From positions 372,001 to 436,000 of the forward strand of contig NZ_SJPI01000001.1 of assembly GCF_007859865.1 (NCBI RefSeq): 64,000 nucleotides of DNA. The letters are read 5' to 3'. The translations under genes and the position numbers were made by a program. Below the pieces are notes generated by a model that was not told the DNA's origin, did no database searches, and saw only the letters and a list, made by a program, of their open reading frames with translations. Below are positions 26,971 to 35,702 of the stretch, piece by piece. Origin of the DNA: Rubripirellula amarantea (GTDB lineage: Bacteria > Planctomycetota > Planctomycetia > Pirellulales > Pirellulaceae). The first letter of the stretch is position 1, and every line of letters starts with the position of its first letter.

Positions 26971-27648
26971 TCATTGACTCTTCGTTGCTACTACGTGAAA
27001 ACCACTGGCATAGGCGTCGGAGCTAACGATGCGGTCCAACAGCCACAATGCGGGATATGCCATGACCGCTAGGCAAAGCAATATGCGGCCAATGCATTTG
27101 TCAACCAAATTCGGTTGGAATGCCAGTCGTAAAAGTGGCGTCAACGACGCCGTCACGTAGCCGCCTCTTGGGACGATGTCGACGGCTTCAAAACTGGCGA
27201 GCAAATGTTTGAGCGAGAACGGGGTGAATCGCCAGTAATCGTGGGGCGCCAGATGGATTTCGATGGCGTAGGGGACGGAAAGATACAGCTTGCCACCGGG
27301 TTGAAGGACACGATGAAGTTGATGTACCGCCGTTGCCGGATCGGGGACATGCTCAAGGACTTCGATCATGAACACAGTCGCAAAGGATTCCGCTTCGGTG
27401 TGCTGATCAAGCTTGCAAACGTCCGCAACGATATCGGGTCCGTACTCCGGATCAAAATCAACCGTCTTGAAATCACCGTGCTCGATGATTCTGCCAATGA
27501 TCCCACCGGCGCCCACGTTCAAAATCGGCTCTACAGCCTCTTTCCGCTGCTCCCGTACCCAACGATGCAAGCCAGGTCGCGAAAACATGCAGCAGGCATA
27601 CCAGCAAACCTTGCGAATTGCAAAACGAACCTTACGGAAGAATATCAT
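26971..27648 (-). CDS. Class I SAM-dependent methyltransferase
   Basis: This is the last gene of the 13-gene minus-strand operon. Its ATG at 27648 overlaps the previous stop by four bases (ATGA), which is why I prefer it over the TTG at 27675. The 225 residues contain 'ILNVGAGGIIGRI' (SAM motif I), 'TVDFDPEYGPDIVADV', 'MIEVLEHVPDPATAV' (motif IV) and 'LQPGGKLYLSVPY'. The C-terminal part has hydrophobic stretches near 'LLRLAFQPN' and 'LLCLAVMAYPALWLLD', suggesting membrane association. The substrate is unknown; cluster context suggests a sugar or lipid-linked oligosaccharide. Confidence 0.87.
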   Translation of the reverse strand: MIFFRKVRFAIRKVCWYACCMFSRPGLHRWVREQRKEAVEPILNVGAGGIIGRIIEHGDFKTVDFDPEYGPDIVADVCKLDQHTEAESFATVFMIEVLEHVPDPATAVHQLHRVLQPGGKLYLSVPYAIEIHLAPHDYWRFTPFSLKHLLASFEAVDIVPRGGYVTASLTPLLRLAFQPNLVDKCIGRILLCLAVMAYPALWLLDRIVSSDAYASGFHVVATKSQ

Positions 27649-28610
27649 GGCTGTGCGGTCGCCCGAAATGCCCAAGCGCCCGTATTCAGCGCCAACTGCG
27701 CCTGAACGCTAGAATTCTTGATTCCAAATCGTCGCCTTAGCCACCAATACGATCGGTATGCGGCGACCACTGGCGAAACCATCAGGTAGCTGACGGAACG
27801 AGGCAAGCCTTGGAACATCCCTGTGTAAGACAATGCTCGGATCCCTAAGTAGTTCGGATCTGATTTGATCCAGTCAACCGAGAAACCTGCGTCAACAAGC
27901 GCGGCGTGGACACCGAAATGGGTCATGTTGAAATAGCTAGCGTGGTCATGGAAGGGAACCAAATAGGCAACACTTCCGATAAAGGTGCCTCCAGGCTTCA
28001 GCACCCGTTTCACCTCGCGAAGAACGACGGCCGGGCACAAAACATGCTCAAGCACGGCAAGTGATATCACAAAATCAACGGTGCAGTCCGCAAGTGGAAT
28101 TGCATGAGCGTCAGCCCAGAACGGAGCTTCCTTGTGTTCGTAGTCAAATCCAATCCATTCGTATCCAGCATCTTCAAGTGAGTTTCTGTAGTCACCTGCA
28201 CCGCAACCCAGATCCAAGCATCGGCTGCCCGAACCTTCAGCGGCAGGGATGTGGCTTGCCAATTCCGGCGTCAAGTGCCTTGGCAGCTTCGCAGGATCAA
28301 CACACCATGAATGATCAGCCGCGAACTCCAACACGTCGTGCTCGACAACACTGAAGTTGGATTGATGCGGCAATCGAAAACTTAGCGGTATTTCCACCGG
28401 GTGCCTTGGACGAAAGTCCGCCTTCTTTGATTCATCATTCCAGTAGTTCTGCTGGCAATCCGTGCAGAAAGTTTTCTGGAGTCCCCAGGCTAAGCTACCA
28501 GAACAAATCGGACAGCGCAGAACAGCAGGCCACCAAGAATCGTACTTGGCCAAGTCTGCGTCTTGTGACATCTCGAATGAAAGATCTGGCATTGATTCGC
28601 TTTGATTCAT
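27645..28610 (-). CDS. Zinc-ribbon class I methyltransferase
   Basis: The 321-residue product has an N-terminal zinc ribbon, 'CPICSG' and 'CTDCQQNYW' (~33-56), followed by a methyltransferase core: 'CLDLGCGAGDYRNSL' (motif I), 'WIGFDYEHKEAPFWADAHAIPLADCTVDF' in outline, 'SLAVLEHVLCPAVVL' (motif IV), and 'LKPGGTFIGSVAY'. 'HDHASYFNMTHFGVHAAL' after the core is common in SAM enzymes of polysaccharide loci. Both ends overlap neighbouring genes by four bases, so its translation is probably coupled to theirs. Confidence 0.88.
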   Translation of the reverse strand: MNQSESMPDLSFEMSQDADLAKYDSWWPAVLRCPICSGSLAWGLQKTFCTDCQQNYWNDESKKADFRPRHPVEIPLSFRLPHQSNFSVVEHDVLEFAADHSWCVDPAKLPRHLTPELASHIPAAEGSGSRCLDLGCGAGDYRNSLEDAGYEWIGFDYEHKEAPFWADAHAIPLADCTVDFVISLAVLEHVLCPAVVLREVKRVLKPGGTFIGSVAYLVPFHDHASYFNMTHFGVHAALVDAGFSVDWIKSDPNYLGIRALSYTGMFQGLPRSVSYLMVSPVVAAYRSYWWLRRRFGIKNSSVQAQLALNTGAWAFRATAQP

Positions 28611-29632
28611 GACTGCACTTTGGATCGCAAGAGGGTAATCCCACCTCGTTCCTCAATTTCAAAGGGTTGGTTCAAGCACGTTGATGCGATCTCCCGCATT
28701 CGTTTGGCACTCATTGGGTGATCATGCTTGGGACTCAGGGCATCAAAAGTGTCATGAATCGCATGTTCTTTGAGTGTCTCCGAATCCATATGTCCATAGC
28801 CCCGCGCAAAACGGCGGTTGTAGACGGGGATAATATTCTGCGAGAGCAGCATTAAGAGCTTGCCAAGGTACTGTTCTGGCGGAGCTTTCCGAAGTGCCGT
28901 TGATAATCCCAGGAGTGGTGGAGTTGTCCAACGCAAACATTTCAACAGACGGTCAGGGTCCATGCGCGTCGTGATTGGTCGCAGTACGTACTTCCAGTGC
29001 ATCATCTGCTGAATGGTACGAGCGTAGGAATGCACAAAGACGAGCCCGTCTGGTTTGACGAATTGGAGGATGTGTTGAAGCGTCTCGTCGGGATTTGGCG
29101 TGTGCTGAAGCACACGATGACAAAAGACGATGTCGAAAGAAGCCTTCTTAAAAGGCAAATCGACAATCGAGGCCTGCAAGAATGCCGCGCCCTCATCCCC
29201 TGCAAGGTTGGCTCTCGCCGTGTCCACGCCAGCCAAGTCGGCGGCAATCACCCGCGAACCAAGATGACGCAATATCTGAGTATCTGGCCCTGCACCACAA
29301 CCGCATTCGAGAACCAGTTTGTCTTGGAAGACACTCGGATCCCAGCGAGTACGATCCAGAATCGTGTCCATGCGTAATTTACCGCCCGCGACATTGTCGA
29401 GCTGTAGCTTGGGAAACTCATCACGCAGTTTGCTGAAGTTTCCTCTTGAGTAGCTTTCATCAGCCACGAATCGCGGGATGCCGCCGATGATAGGTACAGT
29501 TCGATTTCCCGATCGAAGCTGACCACCGTCATGCTCCCAGTCCTCCGTGAGCTGGCGGAGCAACCAGTCAGGACAGACATTTGAATTGTGAGTTTTCATG
29601 TGGCTAGTTGAAGACATCCTGTTCTCGGTCAA
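28607..29632 (-). CDS. Trm112-like domain plus class I methyltransferase
   Basis: A TTG at 29632 overlaps the stop of the upstream gene as TTGA, giving 341 residues; an ATG five codons later is the alternative. The N-terminal ~70 residues resemble a Trm112/UPF0434-like module ('RTVPIIGGIPRFV'), here without clear zinc ligands. The methyltransferase core follows: 'VLECGCGAGPDTQIL' (motif I), 'VIAADLAGVDTARANL', 'DIVFCHRVLQHTPNPDE' (motif IV) and 'VKPDGLVFVHSYA'. The C-terminal ~120 residues are helical with 'WKYVLRPITTRMDP'. It is probably a small-molecule or sugar methyltransferase; no closer call is possible. Confidence 0.86.
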   Translation of the reverse strand: MTENRMSSTSHMKTHNSNVCPDWLLRQLTEDWEHDGGQLRSGNRTVPIIGGIPRFVADESYSRGNFSKLRDEFPKLQLDNVAGGKLRMDTILDRTRWDPSVFQDKLVLECGCGAGPDTQILRHLGSRVIAADLAGVDTARANLAGDEGAAFLQASIVDLPFKKASFDIVFCHRVLQHTPNPDETLQHILQFVKPDGLVFVHSYARTIQQMMHWKYVLRPITTRMDPDRLLKCLRWTTPPLLGLSTALRKAPPEQYLGKLLMLLSQNIIPVYNRRFARGYGHMDSETLKEHAIHDTFDALSPKHDHPMSAKRMREIASTCLNQPFEIEERGGITLLRSKVQS

Positions 29633-30336
29633 GTAACGGCATCAGCGTGGCACAAGATCATCATGCAAGGAGACTTGCTCGACTTTCCAAGCAGGACATC
29701 CCACCATTCCAGACACGCGTGAACAGACAGTGTGCGTTTCATCAACGGAAAAAATTTCGCTTCGACAACTGAAAAACCTCTGGCTTGGAGGAACAGTTGT
29801 AACTCATCACGCGTCCATTCACGCACGTGGGCTTTGTTGTTGGGTGATCGTACATCTGTGCCGTTGAGACGAATACGATCGGGTGTGCTGAGAAGGATTT
29901 GAGTGTGTCTTCCACTCATTCGTCGAATGTGCTCAAGAAGACGTTCGGGATACTCCAGGTGCTCGATAACATCAGCGCAAATGACAAGGTCAAAGATGTC
30001 TACCTTCTCCTCACAAGCCATCACGTCATCGAGATCAAGGACTTCAAACTCACCACGGTCATATCGAGAACGACATATCTCGATCGCTTCGGGCTGATCA
30101 AATCCATGTACATCAAACTCTGTTCCAAACATATTCATCAGCTTGGTGCCGGGGCCGCAACCGATATCAGCGATTCGGTGCAATCGATGCTCGTCGGCTA
30201 GTCGTCGCGCCCATTGATAGACATGGTATTGAAAGTAACTGCTTGACTTGATCCTTCGCGGCGTCCAGTACGGACCATCGTGTTCCTTAAGCGGCGGGTT
30301 GCAGACATAATCATCTGGCAAAAAGTAGTCCGTCAT
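29629..30336 (-). CDS. Class I SAM-dependent methyltransferase
   Basis: The 235-residue product has 'IADIGCGPGTKLMNMF' as SAM motif I, 'VHGFDQPEAIEICR', 'LVICADVIEHLEYPERLLEHIRRM' (motif IV region, given in outline) and 'ILLSTPDRIRLNGTDVRSP'. The last block, with 'HVREWTRDELQLFLQARGF', is the typical C-terminal cap of Methyltransf_23/25 enzymes in O-antigen and capsule loci. ATG 30336 overlaps the flippase stop by four bases. No signal peptide is seen; it should act in the cytoplasm. Confidence 0.88.
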   Translation of the reverse strand: MTDYFLPDDYVCNPPLKEHDGPYWTPRRIKSSSYFQYHVYQWARRLADEHRLHRIADIGCGPGTKLMNMFGTEFDVHGFDQPEAIEICRSRYDRGEFEVLDLDDVMACEEKVDIFDLVICADVIEHLEYPERLLEHIRRMSGRHTQILLSTPDRIRLNGTDVRSPNNKAHVREWTRDELQLFLQARGFSVVEAKFFPLMKRTLSVHACLEWWDVLLGKSSKSPCMMILCHADAVT

Positions 30337-31682
30337 GGAATTGATTTTTCAAGAAGAGAGTGTTTCGAGAATCCACGCCTTGCGATGACCAACAAGCAAG
30401 CCCACCAAGCCATTTGTCCCAGTAAAAAGGAGTAAGCCGCGCCAATGGCCATGCCATTCGGGATAAGCAGCAGCCCAGCAGAAATCTGAATGACAACGGT
30501 CAAAAGACCCGCCCAAGCCAATACTGAAATATTTTGTGAACAGGCCACATAGGGACGAAGCCACAGGATTGGGATCGTGACGTAGACTAGCATTAGCAAT
30601 TGCGACGGAAAAGCAGCGTCTGAGTACGAGTCTCCAAAGACGAGTGGAATTCCCCAGGGAAGAGCAAGGATGGTAAGAATCAGAACTGGCAGTCCCGTCA
30701 CTGCGAGGATCGAGGTCAACTGCACCAAAAAACGGTTACGGACCAAGATTTCGTTTCCAGCAAGCTGAGTCGAAATCTTCGGAAAGATGACCTGGGTAAT
30801 TGGTTCTAACACCAGGGATACCTGCGAAGTCAAGCGCCGGGCGAGGTCGTAGGGAGCGAAAACCTCAGGGACGGCAAACCATCCAAGAATGACCAAGTCA
30901 ACCCGATTCGCCAGGCGACCTGCGATGGCGGCAACTGCGGCGCTTGAGAGCATCGAACGATTCTGTTTGATGGAAGCCCAAGCTCGTCGGTTGTTTGATT
31001 CGCCAATCGGATCAATTTTCATCGACCGAAGCGATCTCTTCGCGAGCCACGCAAGGCATGTTAAGCGAATGCACCACGCCAGCATGGTGGCTAGGGCAAC
31101 CGAGACCGGCGTCGGCCAGAACATTAGCGCTGCGGAGACCAACACGAGTTGGAAGACACCCGAAATGCTTCGCCAAATCGCGAGGCTTCGAAAATCTCCG
31201 TTGAGACGCAACAGAGTGCGCGCGGGTTCATCAACGGACATCAGTAGTGGTTGTACCGCCAGGGCTGCAAATAGCGTGACCGCATGCCCATTATTCGTGA
31301 ACTGTTGTGCGAAGACTGGCGCGAGCAAAAGCAACGCGACGGTAACGACGAAACCACCAAAAAACTCTAACAAAAAGCAGCCGCGTACTAGCGATGCTGC
31401 TTCCTGAGAATCATCGCTCGCTTGTAGTTTTGGAATGCGGATCGTCATCACTTCCCAAACTCGAAAGTCGAAAACAGCGCAGGCGAGCAACGTCACGGCC
31501 ATTGCGATTCCCAGTTCACCAAATTGTTGTTTCGATAACAACTGAGTCGTAATGAATATCTGACCGAGCATGGCGAACGCGTCAGCAAAATGGGCCAATG
31601 ACAGTGTGCCCGCTGCCCACGCGGAGGGTAAGGTCCGCTGTGTTCTTGCTATTCTGGATATCGCAGACCGCAAGCGAATCAT
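30333..31682 (-). CDS. Oligosaccharide flippase (Wzx-like, MOP superfamily)
   Basis: This 449-residue protein has about twelve to fourteen hydrophobic helices with the spacing of polysaccharide-transport flippases of the MOP superfamily, which move undecaprenyl-linked repeat units from the inner to the outer face of the plasma membrane. Family-like features are 'LLSKQQFGELGIAMA' in the first third, 'DLVILGWFAVPEVFAPYDLARRL' in the middle and 'ITQVIFPKIS' after it. It is the only exporter candidate seen in the cluster; no ABC-type exporter is present. Overlaps on both sides are four bases. Confidence 0.88.
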   Translation of the reverse strand: MIRLRSAISRIARTQRTLPSAWAAGTLSLAHFADAFAMLGQIFITTQLLSKQQFGELGIAMAVTLLACAVFDFRVWEVMTIRIPKLQASDDSQEAASLVRGCFLLEFFGGFVVTVALLLLAPVFAQQFTNNGHAVTLFAALAVQPLLMSVDEPARTLLRLNGDFRSLAIWRSISGVFQLVLVSAALMFWPTPVSVALATMLAWCIRLTCLAWLAKRSLRSMKIDPIGESNNRRAWASIKQNRSMLSSAAVAAIAGRLANRVDLVILGWFAVPEVFAPYDLARRLTSQVSLVLEPITQVIFPKISTQLAGNEILVRNRFLVQLTSILAVTGLPVLILTILALPWGIPLVFGDSYSDAAFPSQLLMLVYVTIPILWLRPYVACSQNISVLAWAGLLTVVIQISAGLLLIPNGMAIGAAYSFLLGQMAWWACLLVIARRGFSKHSLLEKSIP

Positions 31683-32812
31683 GAGTCCGACATTTCTGCG
31701 GTAGTGGAGAGTCGTTTAAAGATCCGTTGGGCTCTCGCGTTCCATGTGAAGTCACTGCGTACCAATTTTTGTGCAGCCATGCCGAGCGATTGACGTTGGG
31801 TAACATCCTGAAGTTGAAGTAGAGCCGCTTTCCACTGTTGCAAGTCGCCGGTCGAAACCATCCACGCCGTTTTGCCATGGGTCACAACTTCGCGAAGTAC
31901 CGGTAGATCCGACACCACAATTGGTTTTCCGGCGTCCATGTATTCAAACAACTTCATTGGAGAGATCCACTTGGCAATGTTCTCTTTCCCAAATGCTTGG
32001 ACACGATCCTGGTAGGGTGCTACCAAAATGTCAAATGCCTTTAGGAATTGAGGGATTGACTGAGGGCGGACGAAGTCATGGAAAATGAGGTTGCTTAGCC
32101 CATCGCTCAGTTTTTGGCATCGTTCGATGTCAGATGGCTCACCACCAACTAAATGGAAGTCCATCTGCGGAAGCATGCGGGCGAGCTCGACAAGAAACTC
32201 ACCGCCGCGTCCTGGATAAAGATGCCCACAATAGCCTACTTTCAAACGATCGACGCCTGGTAAGGAAATCGGTGTGATGGTGTCGTAGTCCACCGGATTC
32301 ACAGCATCCGGTTCGACGTGAATGGGAGCTTCGTAAGAATGTTGGTGCTGGAAGTCCTCACTGAGCTTTTGCGTGATGGACACAACCCCAGCAAAGCCAC
32401 GAGAACGAATCAGTCGTCGTTCGATCAACTCCGTCAATCCGGACCTCACCGAGTGAATCTCGTAAACCGTACGAGCGATGTGCCGGCAGGCGAACAACCC
32501 CAAGGTGTGACGGCCATAAATTAGATCCGGTTTCTGTTGCGAGATCCGTCTTCGCAGGCTGAGCGCGTACCAAAACTCGCGTCCCTGGGCAAAGCGAGAC
32601 TTCGGCAGAATTGCCAATCCAGCTGTACCTGGGACGTCGTAGAATTCGTGAAGCTGCGCCACGTTCATCGATTGACCATCTATTTCTCCACGTCGCGCAT
32701 ATAGCGTTACGTCGTGTCCCAGCGAAGCCATCGCCTCCGACATTCGCATCACATGAATGCTGTTGGCTTGCCGGGACGGCAAATAGGATCCAGAGATGTA
32801 CGCGATCTTCAC
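31679..32812 (-). CDS. Glycosyltransferase family 4 protein
   Basis: A GTG at 32812 overlaps the asparagine synthase stop as GTGA; this gives 377 residues and puts 'KIAYISGSYLPSRQANSIHVMRM' at the N-terminus, the normal start of a GT4 fold, so the longer frame from 32863 is not used. 'HVEPDAVNPVDY' and 'VGYCGHLYPGRGGEFLVE' form the hinge before the donor-binding domain, and 'KLFEYMDAGKPIVVSDL' is the E-x7-E-like nucleotide-sugar region. It probably adds a sugar to the growing lipid-linked repeat in the cytoplasm. Donor and acceptor are unknown. Confidence 0.88.
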   Translation of the reverse strand: MKIAYISGSYLPSRQANSIHVMRMSEAMASLGHDVTLYARRGEIDGQSMNVAQLHEFYDVPGTAGLAILPKSRFAQGREFWYALSLRRRISQQKPDLIYGRHTLGLFACRHIARTVYEIHSVRSGLTELIERRLIRSRGFAGVVSITQKLSEDFQHQHSYEAPIHVEPDAVNPVDYDTITPISLPGVDRLKVGYCGHLYPGRGGEFLVELARMLPQMDFHLVGGEPSDIERCQKLSDGLSNLIFHDFVRPQSIPQFLKAFDILVAPYQDRVQAFGKENIAKWISPMKLFEYMDAGKPIVVSDLPVLREVVTHGKTAWMVSTGDLQQWKAALLQLQDVTQRQSLGMAAQKLVRSDFTWNARAQRIFKRLSTTAEMSDS

Positions 32813-34542
32813 GACAATCCCTTCGCAATCTCGAAACCGTCTGGATAAGGGACGCCAAAGCACTCGTGAAGCAACATCGCAGGACGGTAGGCCGAGTAGG
32901 TCGGCAAGTACCCTCGCGGCACTCCAAATCCTCTTTTCTTTCGGTCCAAGGTCTCATCACCGATGAGGCCTCGGTACGCCGCTCGCAGAGCTCCTTTTAA
33001 CCCGCCGCTGAATCGTAGGGCCTCAGGAATGCGAAAGGCAAACTCAATGAGGTTGCGGGACAAGAAAGGGACGCGAACTTCCAATGAAACCGACATGGAT
33101 GTGCGGTCGACTTTCGTGAGTAGGTCGTCTGGCAGGTAGCGGTGAAAATCAAGGTACTGCAACCTTGTACGTGCGGTAAGGTCTTCGCGCCAAAACTCTC
33201 GCCACGCCCAATAGTCATCGTAGTCGTCAGCAATCGAGAAGGGGGCTCGATATTTTTGCTTTTCCAAGGCTGTTAACCGGCCGGTCAACTTAGTGTAGTG
33301 GTCCAGTGGGGGCGCTAAGTGTGAACTAAGCAAATTCATCGAGCGACGCCGGACTGTTCGATGCCCGAATGTCTGTTTGGATTGCTCACACCAGCGGAAG
33401 AATGTCTCCGACCGAGGCAAGCGATCTACGAAATCCATGTAGTGGCTATAACCGCCGAATAATTCGTCTCCTCCGTCCCCTGACAAAGCCACGGTAACAT
33501 TTGCCTTGGCATGTTGGGCGACCTGATAGGTTGGAAAGGCAGAGGTGTCGACAAATGGATCGTCAAACCATTCTCGCAATCGACTAAGTTGTATTTCCGA
33601 ACGAGGGAGTTCGGCCGGATGGTGAGTCGTGTTCAAGCGGTTGGCGAAGGAATTCGCATAAGGCAGTTCATCTTTGTCGTCTTCAAACCCAATCGAGAAC
33701 GTTTGCAAATCGTTCGTCTTCAGAGCAGCTTCGTAACTCAGGACACTCGAGTCGATGCCGCCTGATAAGAAGCAGCCCACGGGAACGTCAGCAATTAATT
33801 GATCGCTGATGGAACCGCTGACTTCATCACGAATCCGACCACTGATCGTTGTTTGATCCAACTTCGGATCAGGATCCACGACCAATTCCCAGTAGCTTTG
33901 GGCTTGATCAAGCCGTTCGTTGCCGACATCAAAACGGATTGAATGAGCCGGTCGAAGTTGAAAAACATTCTGTAGCGAGGTCTTGGGGCACGGAATATAT
34001 TGATATGTTAAGAAGTCATAAAAGGCATCCAATCTGGGCGCAGGGTTTTGCGGGAGGACGGCAAGGATCGCCTTGATTTCCGAACCGAAAACGAAGTGCT
34101 TACCGTCCCAGAAATAGTACAACGGTTTGATTCCGACCCGGTCTCGCCAGAGTCCGATTTTGTCGGTGGACTTGTCATAGATCGCGATTGCAAACATGCC
34201 GTCGATGTGCTCGACGAAGCTATCGCCCCACTGCAAATAGGCATGCAGCAAGACTTCGGTATCAGATTGAGTTCGAAACTTGTGCCCGAGACCGGCAAGA
34301 CGATCTCGCAAGTTGCGATAGCCGTAGATTTCACCGTTGAAGACGATCACGACCTGACCATCAGGACTGTGCATTGGCTGGGCCGATCGCGAATCCAAAT
34401 CAATGATCGAAAGCCGTGCGAACGCCAGCGTAACTCGCTCGTCTCGCCAGACTTGTTGGTCATCGGGGCCACGATGGCGAATGCGCTGAATGCCCCGGTC
34501 GTAATTGCCCTCACGAAGTGTTCCGCCTATGAATCCACACAT
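32809..34542 (-). CDS. asnB: Asparagine synthase (glutamine-hydrolysing)
   Basis: The 577-residue protein begins Met-Cys-Gly, so Cys2 is free to act as glutaminase nucleophile. The N-terminal half shows 'RHRGPDDQQVW', 'ARLSIIDLDSRSAQPM', 'VFNGEIYGYRNL' and 'RTQSDTEVLLHAY'. The C-terminal synthetase half shows the ATP-binding 'SGGIDSSVLSYEAALK' and 'ALSGDGGDELFGGY'. It makes Asn from Asp, Gln and ATP, but copies within polysaccharide clusters are thought to amidate a sugar acid or modify a donor, which may apply here. It is separated from the next gene by two bases and overlaps the GT4 gene downstream. Confidence 0.93.
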   Translation of the reverse strand: MCGFIGGTLREGNYDRGIQRIRHRGPDDQQVWRDERVTLAFARLSIIDLDSRSAQPMHSPDGQVVIVFNGEIYGYRNLRDRLAGLGHKFRTQSDTEVLLHAYLQWGDSFVEHIDGMFAIAIYDKSTDKIGLWRDRVGIKPLYYFWDGKHFVFGSEIKAILAVLPQNPAPRLDAFYDFLTYQYIPCPKTSLQNVFQLRPAHSIRFDVGNERLDQAQSYWELVVDPDPKLDQTTISGRIRDEVSGSISDQLIADVPVGCFLSGGIDSSVLSYEAALKTNDLQTFSIGFEDDKDELPYANSFANRLNTTHHPAELPRSEIQLSRLREWFDDPFVDTSAFPTYQVAQHAKANVTVALSGDGGDELFGGYSHYMDFVDRLPRSETFFRWCEQSKQTFGHRTVRRRSMNLLSSHLAPPLDHYTKLTGRLTALEKQKYRAPFSIADDYDDYWAWREFWREDLTARTRLQYLDFHRYLPDDLLTKVDRTSMSVSLEVRVPFLSRNLIEFAFRIPEALRFSGGLKGALRAAYRGLIGDETLDRKKRGFGVPRGYLPTYSAYRPAMLLHECFGVPYPDGFEIAKGLS

Positions 34543-34544
34543 AC

Positions 34545-35702
34545 CTAGACGCTCCCCACAAGCGGATTCTTAGCAACTGGGGCTGATCCAGTCGGAGCAC
34601 TTCCCTCGGACGCAATAAGTGATTGCCAGTCACTCATGACTCGACCGCTCGATGCATGACCCCGTACCCAGTCGCTCGCTGCATTGGATCGTTGCTCAGC
34701 TTCATGTCGACTGGACAGGACTTCCTTCAACGCGTGTGCGATTGCCGGCGAATCTCCGACCGGAACGAGCCAACCTCGATCATCGCCAATTAACTCGGCA
34801 GGGCCGAACGGGCAATTAGTGCTGATGACGGGGGTTCCAATCGCCATCGCTTCAATCAGCACGTTAGGGGATCCTTCGTGGTCACTGGTGAGTACGAAAC
34901 AGGATGCCTTGGCGAGCCACTGGTGTAGGTCTTCGCGGAAACCAATCAGTTTAACGATGTCGGTTAGGCCTAATGACTCTATCTGGTTTTGTGTCTTTTC
35001 ACGTAAAGGTCCGTCACCACACCAGACGACTTCAACTTCTCTGGGTTGGCCAGTCTCTTCTAGTCGCCGAAGAAGCAGACGAATAGCGTCGACAAAAATG
35101 TCAGGGCGTTTCTGCTCCGCCAAACGTCCGGCCGCAACAATGAGTGGCTTTAACGCGGCGACTCGCTGGGCCTGAGATAGCGTTTGCTGCACATTGACAC
35201 CGTTCCGAATCGTTTTCATGCGAGATTCTAGATGCGGCCAGCGTTGGCGAATGTCGCCGCGAACGCCTTCGGAGTTGGCGACCAATGTTTCGCTGCGGCC
35301 AATGTTGCGATCCAACCAAAGCCACCCCAGTTGCTGGGCGAGCGTTCTATTGGAGTGCTCTATATTCCCGGAAAACCTGGCGATCCAGCGTACCGGTACT
35401 TTGCGAACAGCTTGTCCGACGAATTGTGCGGTGTAGTTGCCGTTGGATATGACCACGTCGGGCTCTGTTTTCGCGAACAACTGGCGCAGGCGACCGACGG
35501 TCCTTAGCGTATGGAGCGTCGAATGATGCTCAAGACATTCGACTTGCACCTGACCAGGGCACGGATAGTCGATTTGGCGTCGGAAAAGCACCAAGGTCAT
35601 TTCACATGTTTCGAAACCAAGATGGCAGGCCATGAAGCTGGCCCATCGTTCGGCACCGCCTTCGGCCAACGTGTTGCTGACGATCATCACTCGCGTCTTC
35701 AT
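34545..35702 (-). CDS. Glycosyltransferase family 4 protein
   Basis: The ATG at 35702 overlaps the upstream stop by four bases and gives 385 residues. The start has 'RVMIVSNTLAEGGAERWASFMA', a GT4 phosphate-loop-like region with the 'GGAER' seen in many capsule glycosyltransferases. 'IRNGVNVQQTL' and 'IVAAGRLAEQKRPDIFVDAIRLL' form the domain hinge, and 'LTSDHEGSPNVLIEAMAIGTPVI' holds the two glutamates of the E-x7-E motif. The family retains anomeric configuration and uses a nucleotide sugar. The downstream gene is asnB, two bases away. Confidence 0.92.
   Translation of the reverse strand: MKTRVMIVSNTLAEGGAERWASFMACHLGFETCEMTLVLFRRQIDYPCPGQVQVECLEHHSTLHTLRTVGRLRQLFAKTEPDVVISNGNYTAQFVGQAVRKVPVRWIARFSGNIEHSNRTLAQQLGWLWLDRNIGRSETLVANSEGVRGDIRQRWPHLESRMKTIRNGVNVQQTLSQAQRVAALKPLIVAAGRLAEQKRPDIFVDAIRLLLRRLEETGQPREVEVVWCGDGPLREKTQNQIESLGLTDIVKLIGFREDLHQWLAKASCFVLTSDHEGSPNVLIEAMAIGTPVISTNCPFGPAELIGDDRGWLVPVGDSPAIAHALKEVLSSRHEAEQRSNAASDWVRGHASSGRVMSDWQSLIASEGSAPTGSAPVAKNPLVGSV

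Noticed and set aside
26748-26974. Short minus-strand frames after the polysaccharide operon
   Set aside because: Two frames of about 60 codons overlap in different phases; hydrophobic pieces hint at a decayed gene but nothing can be aligned with confidence.
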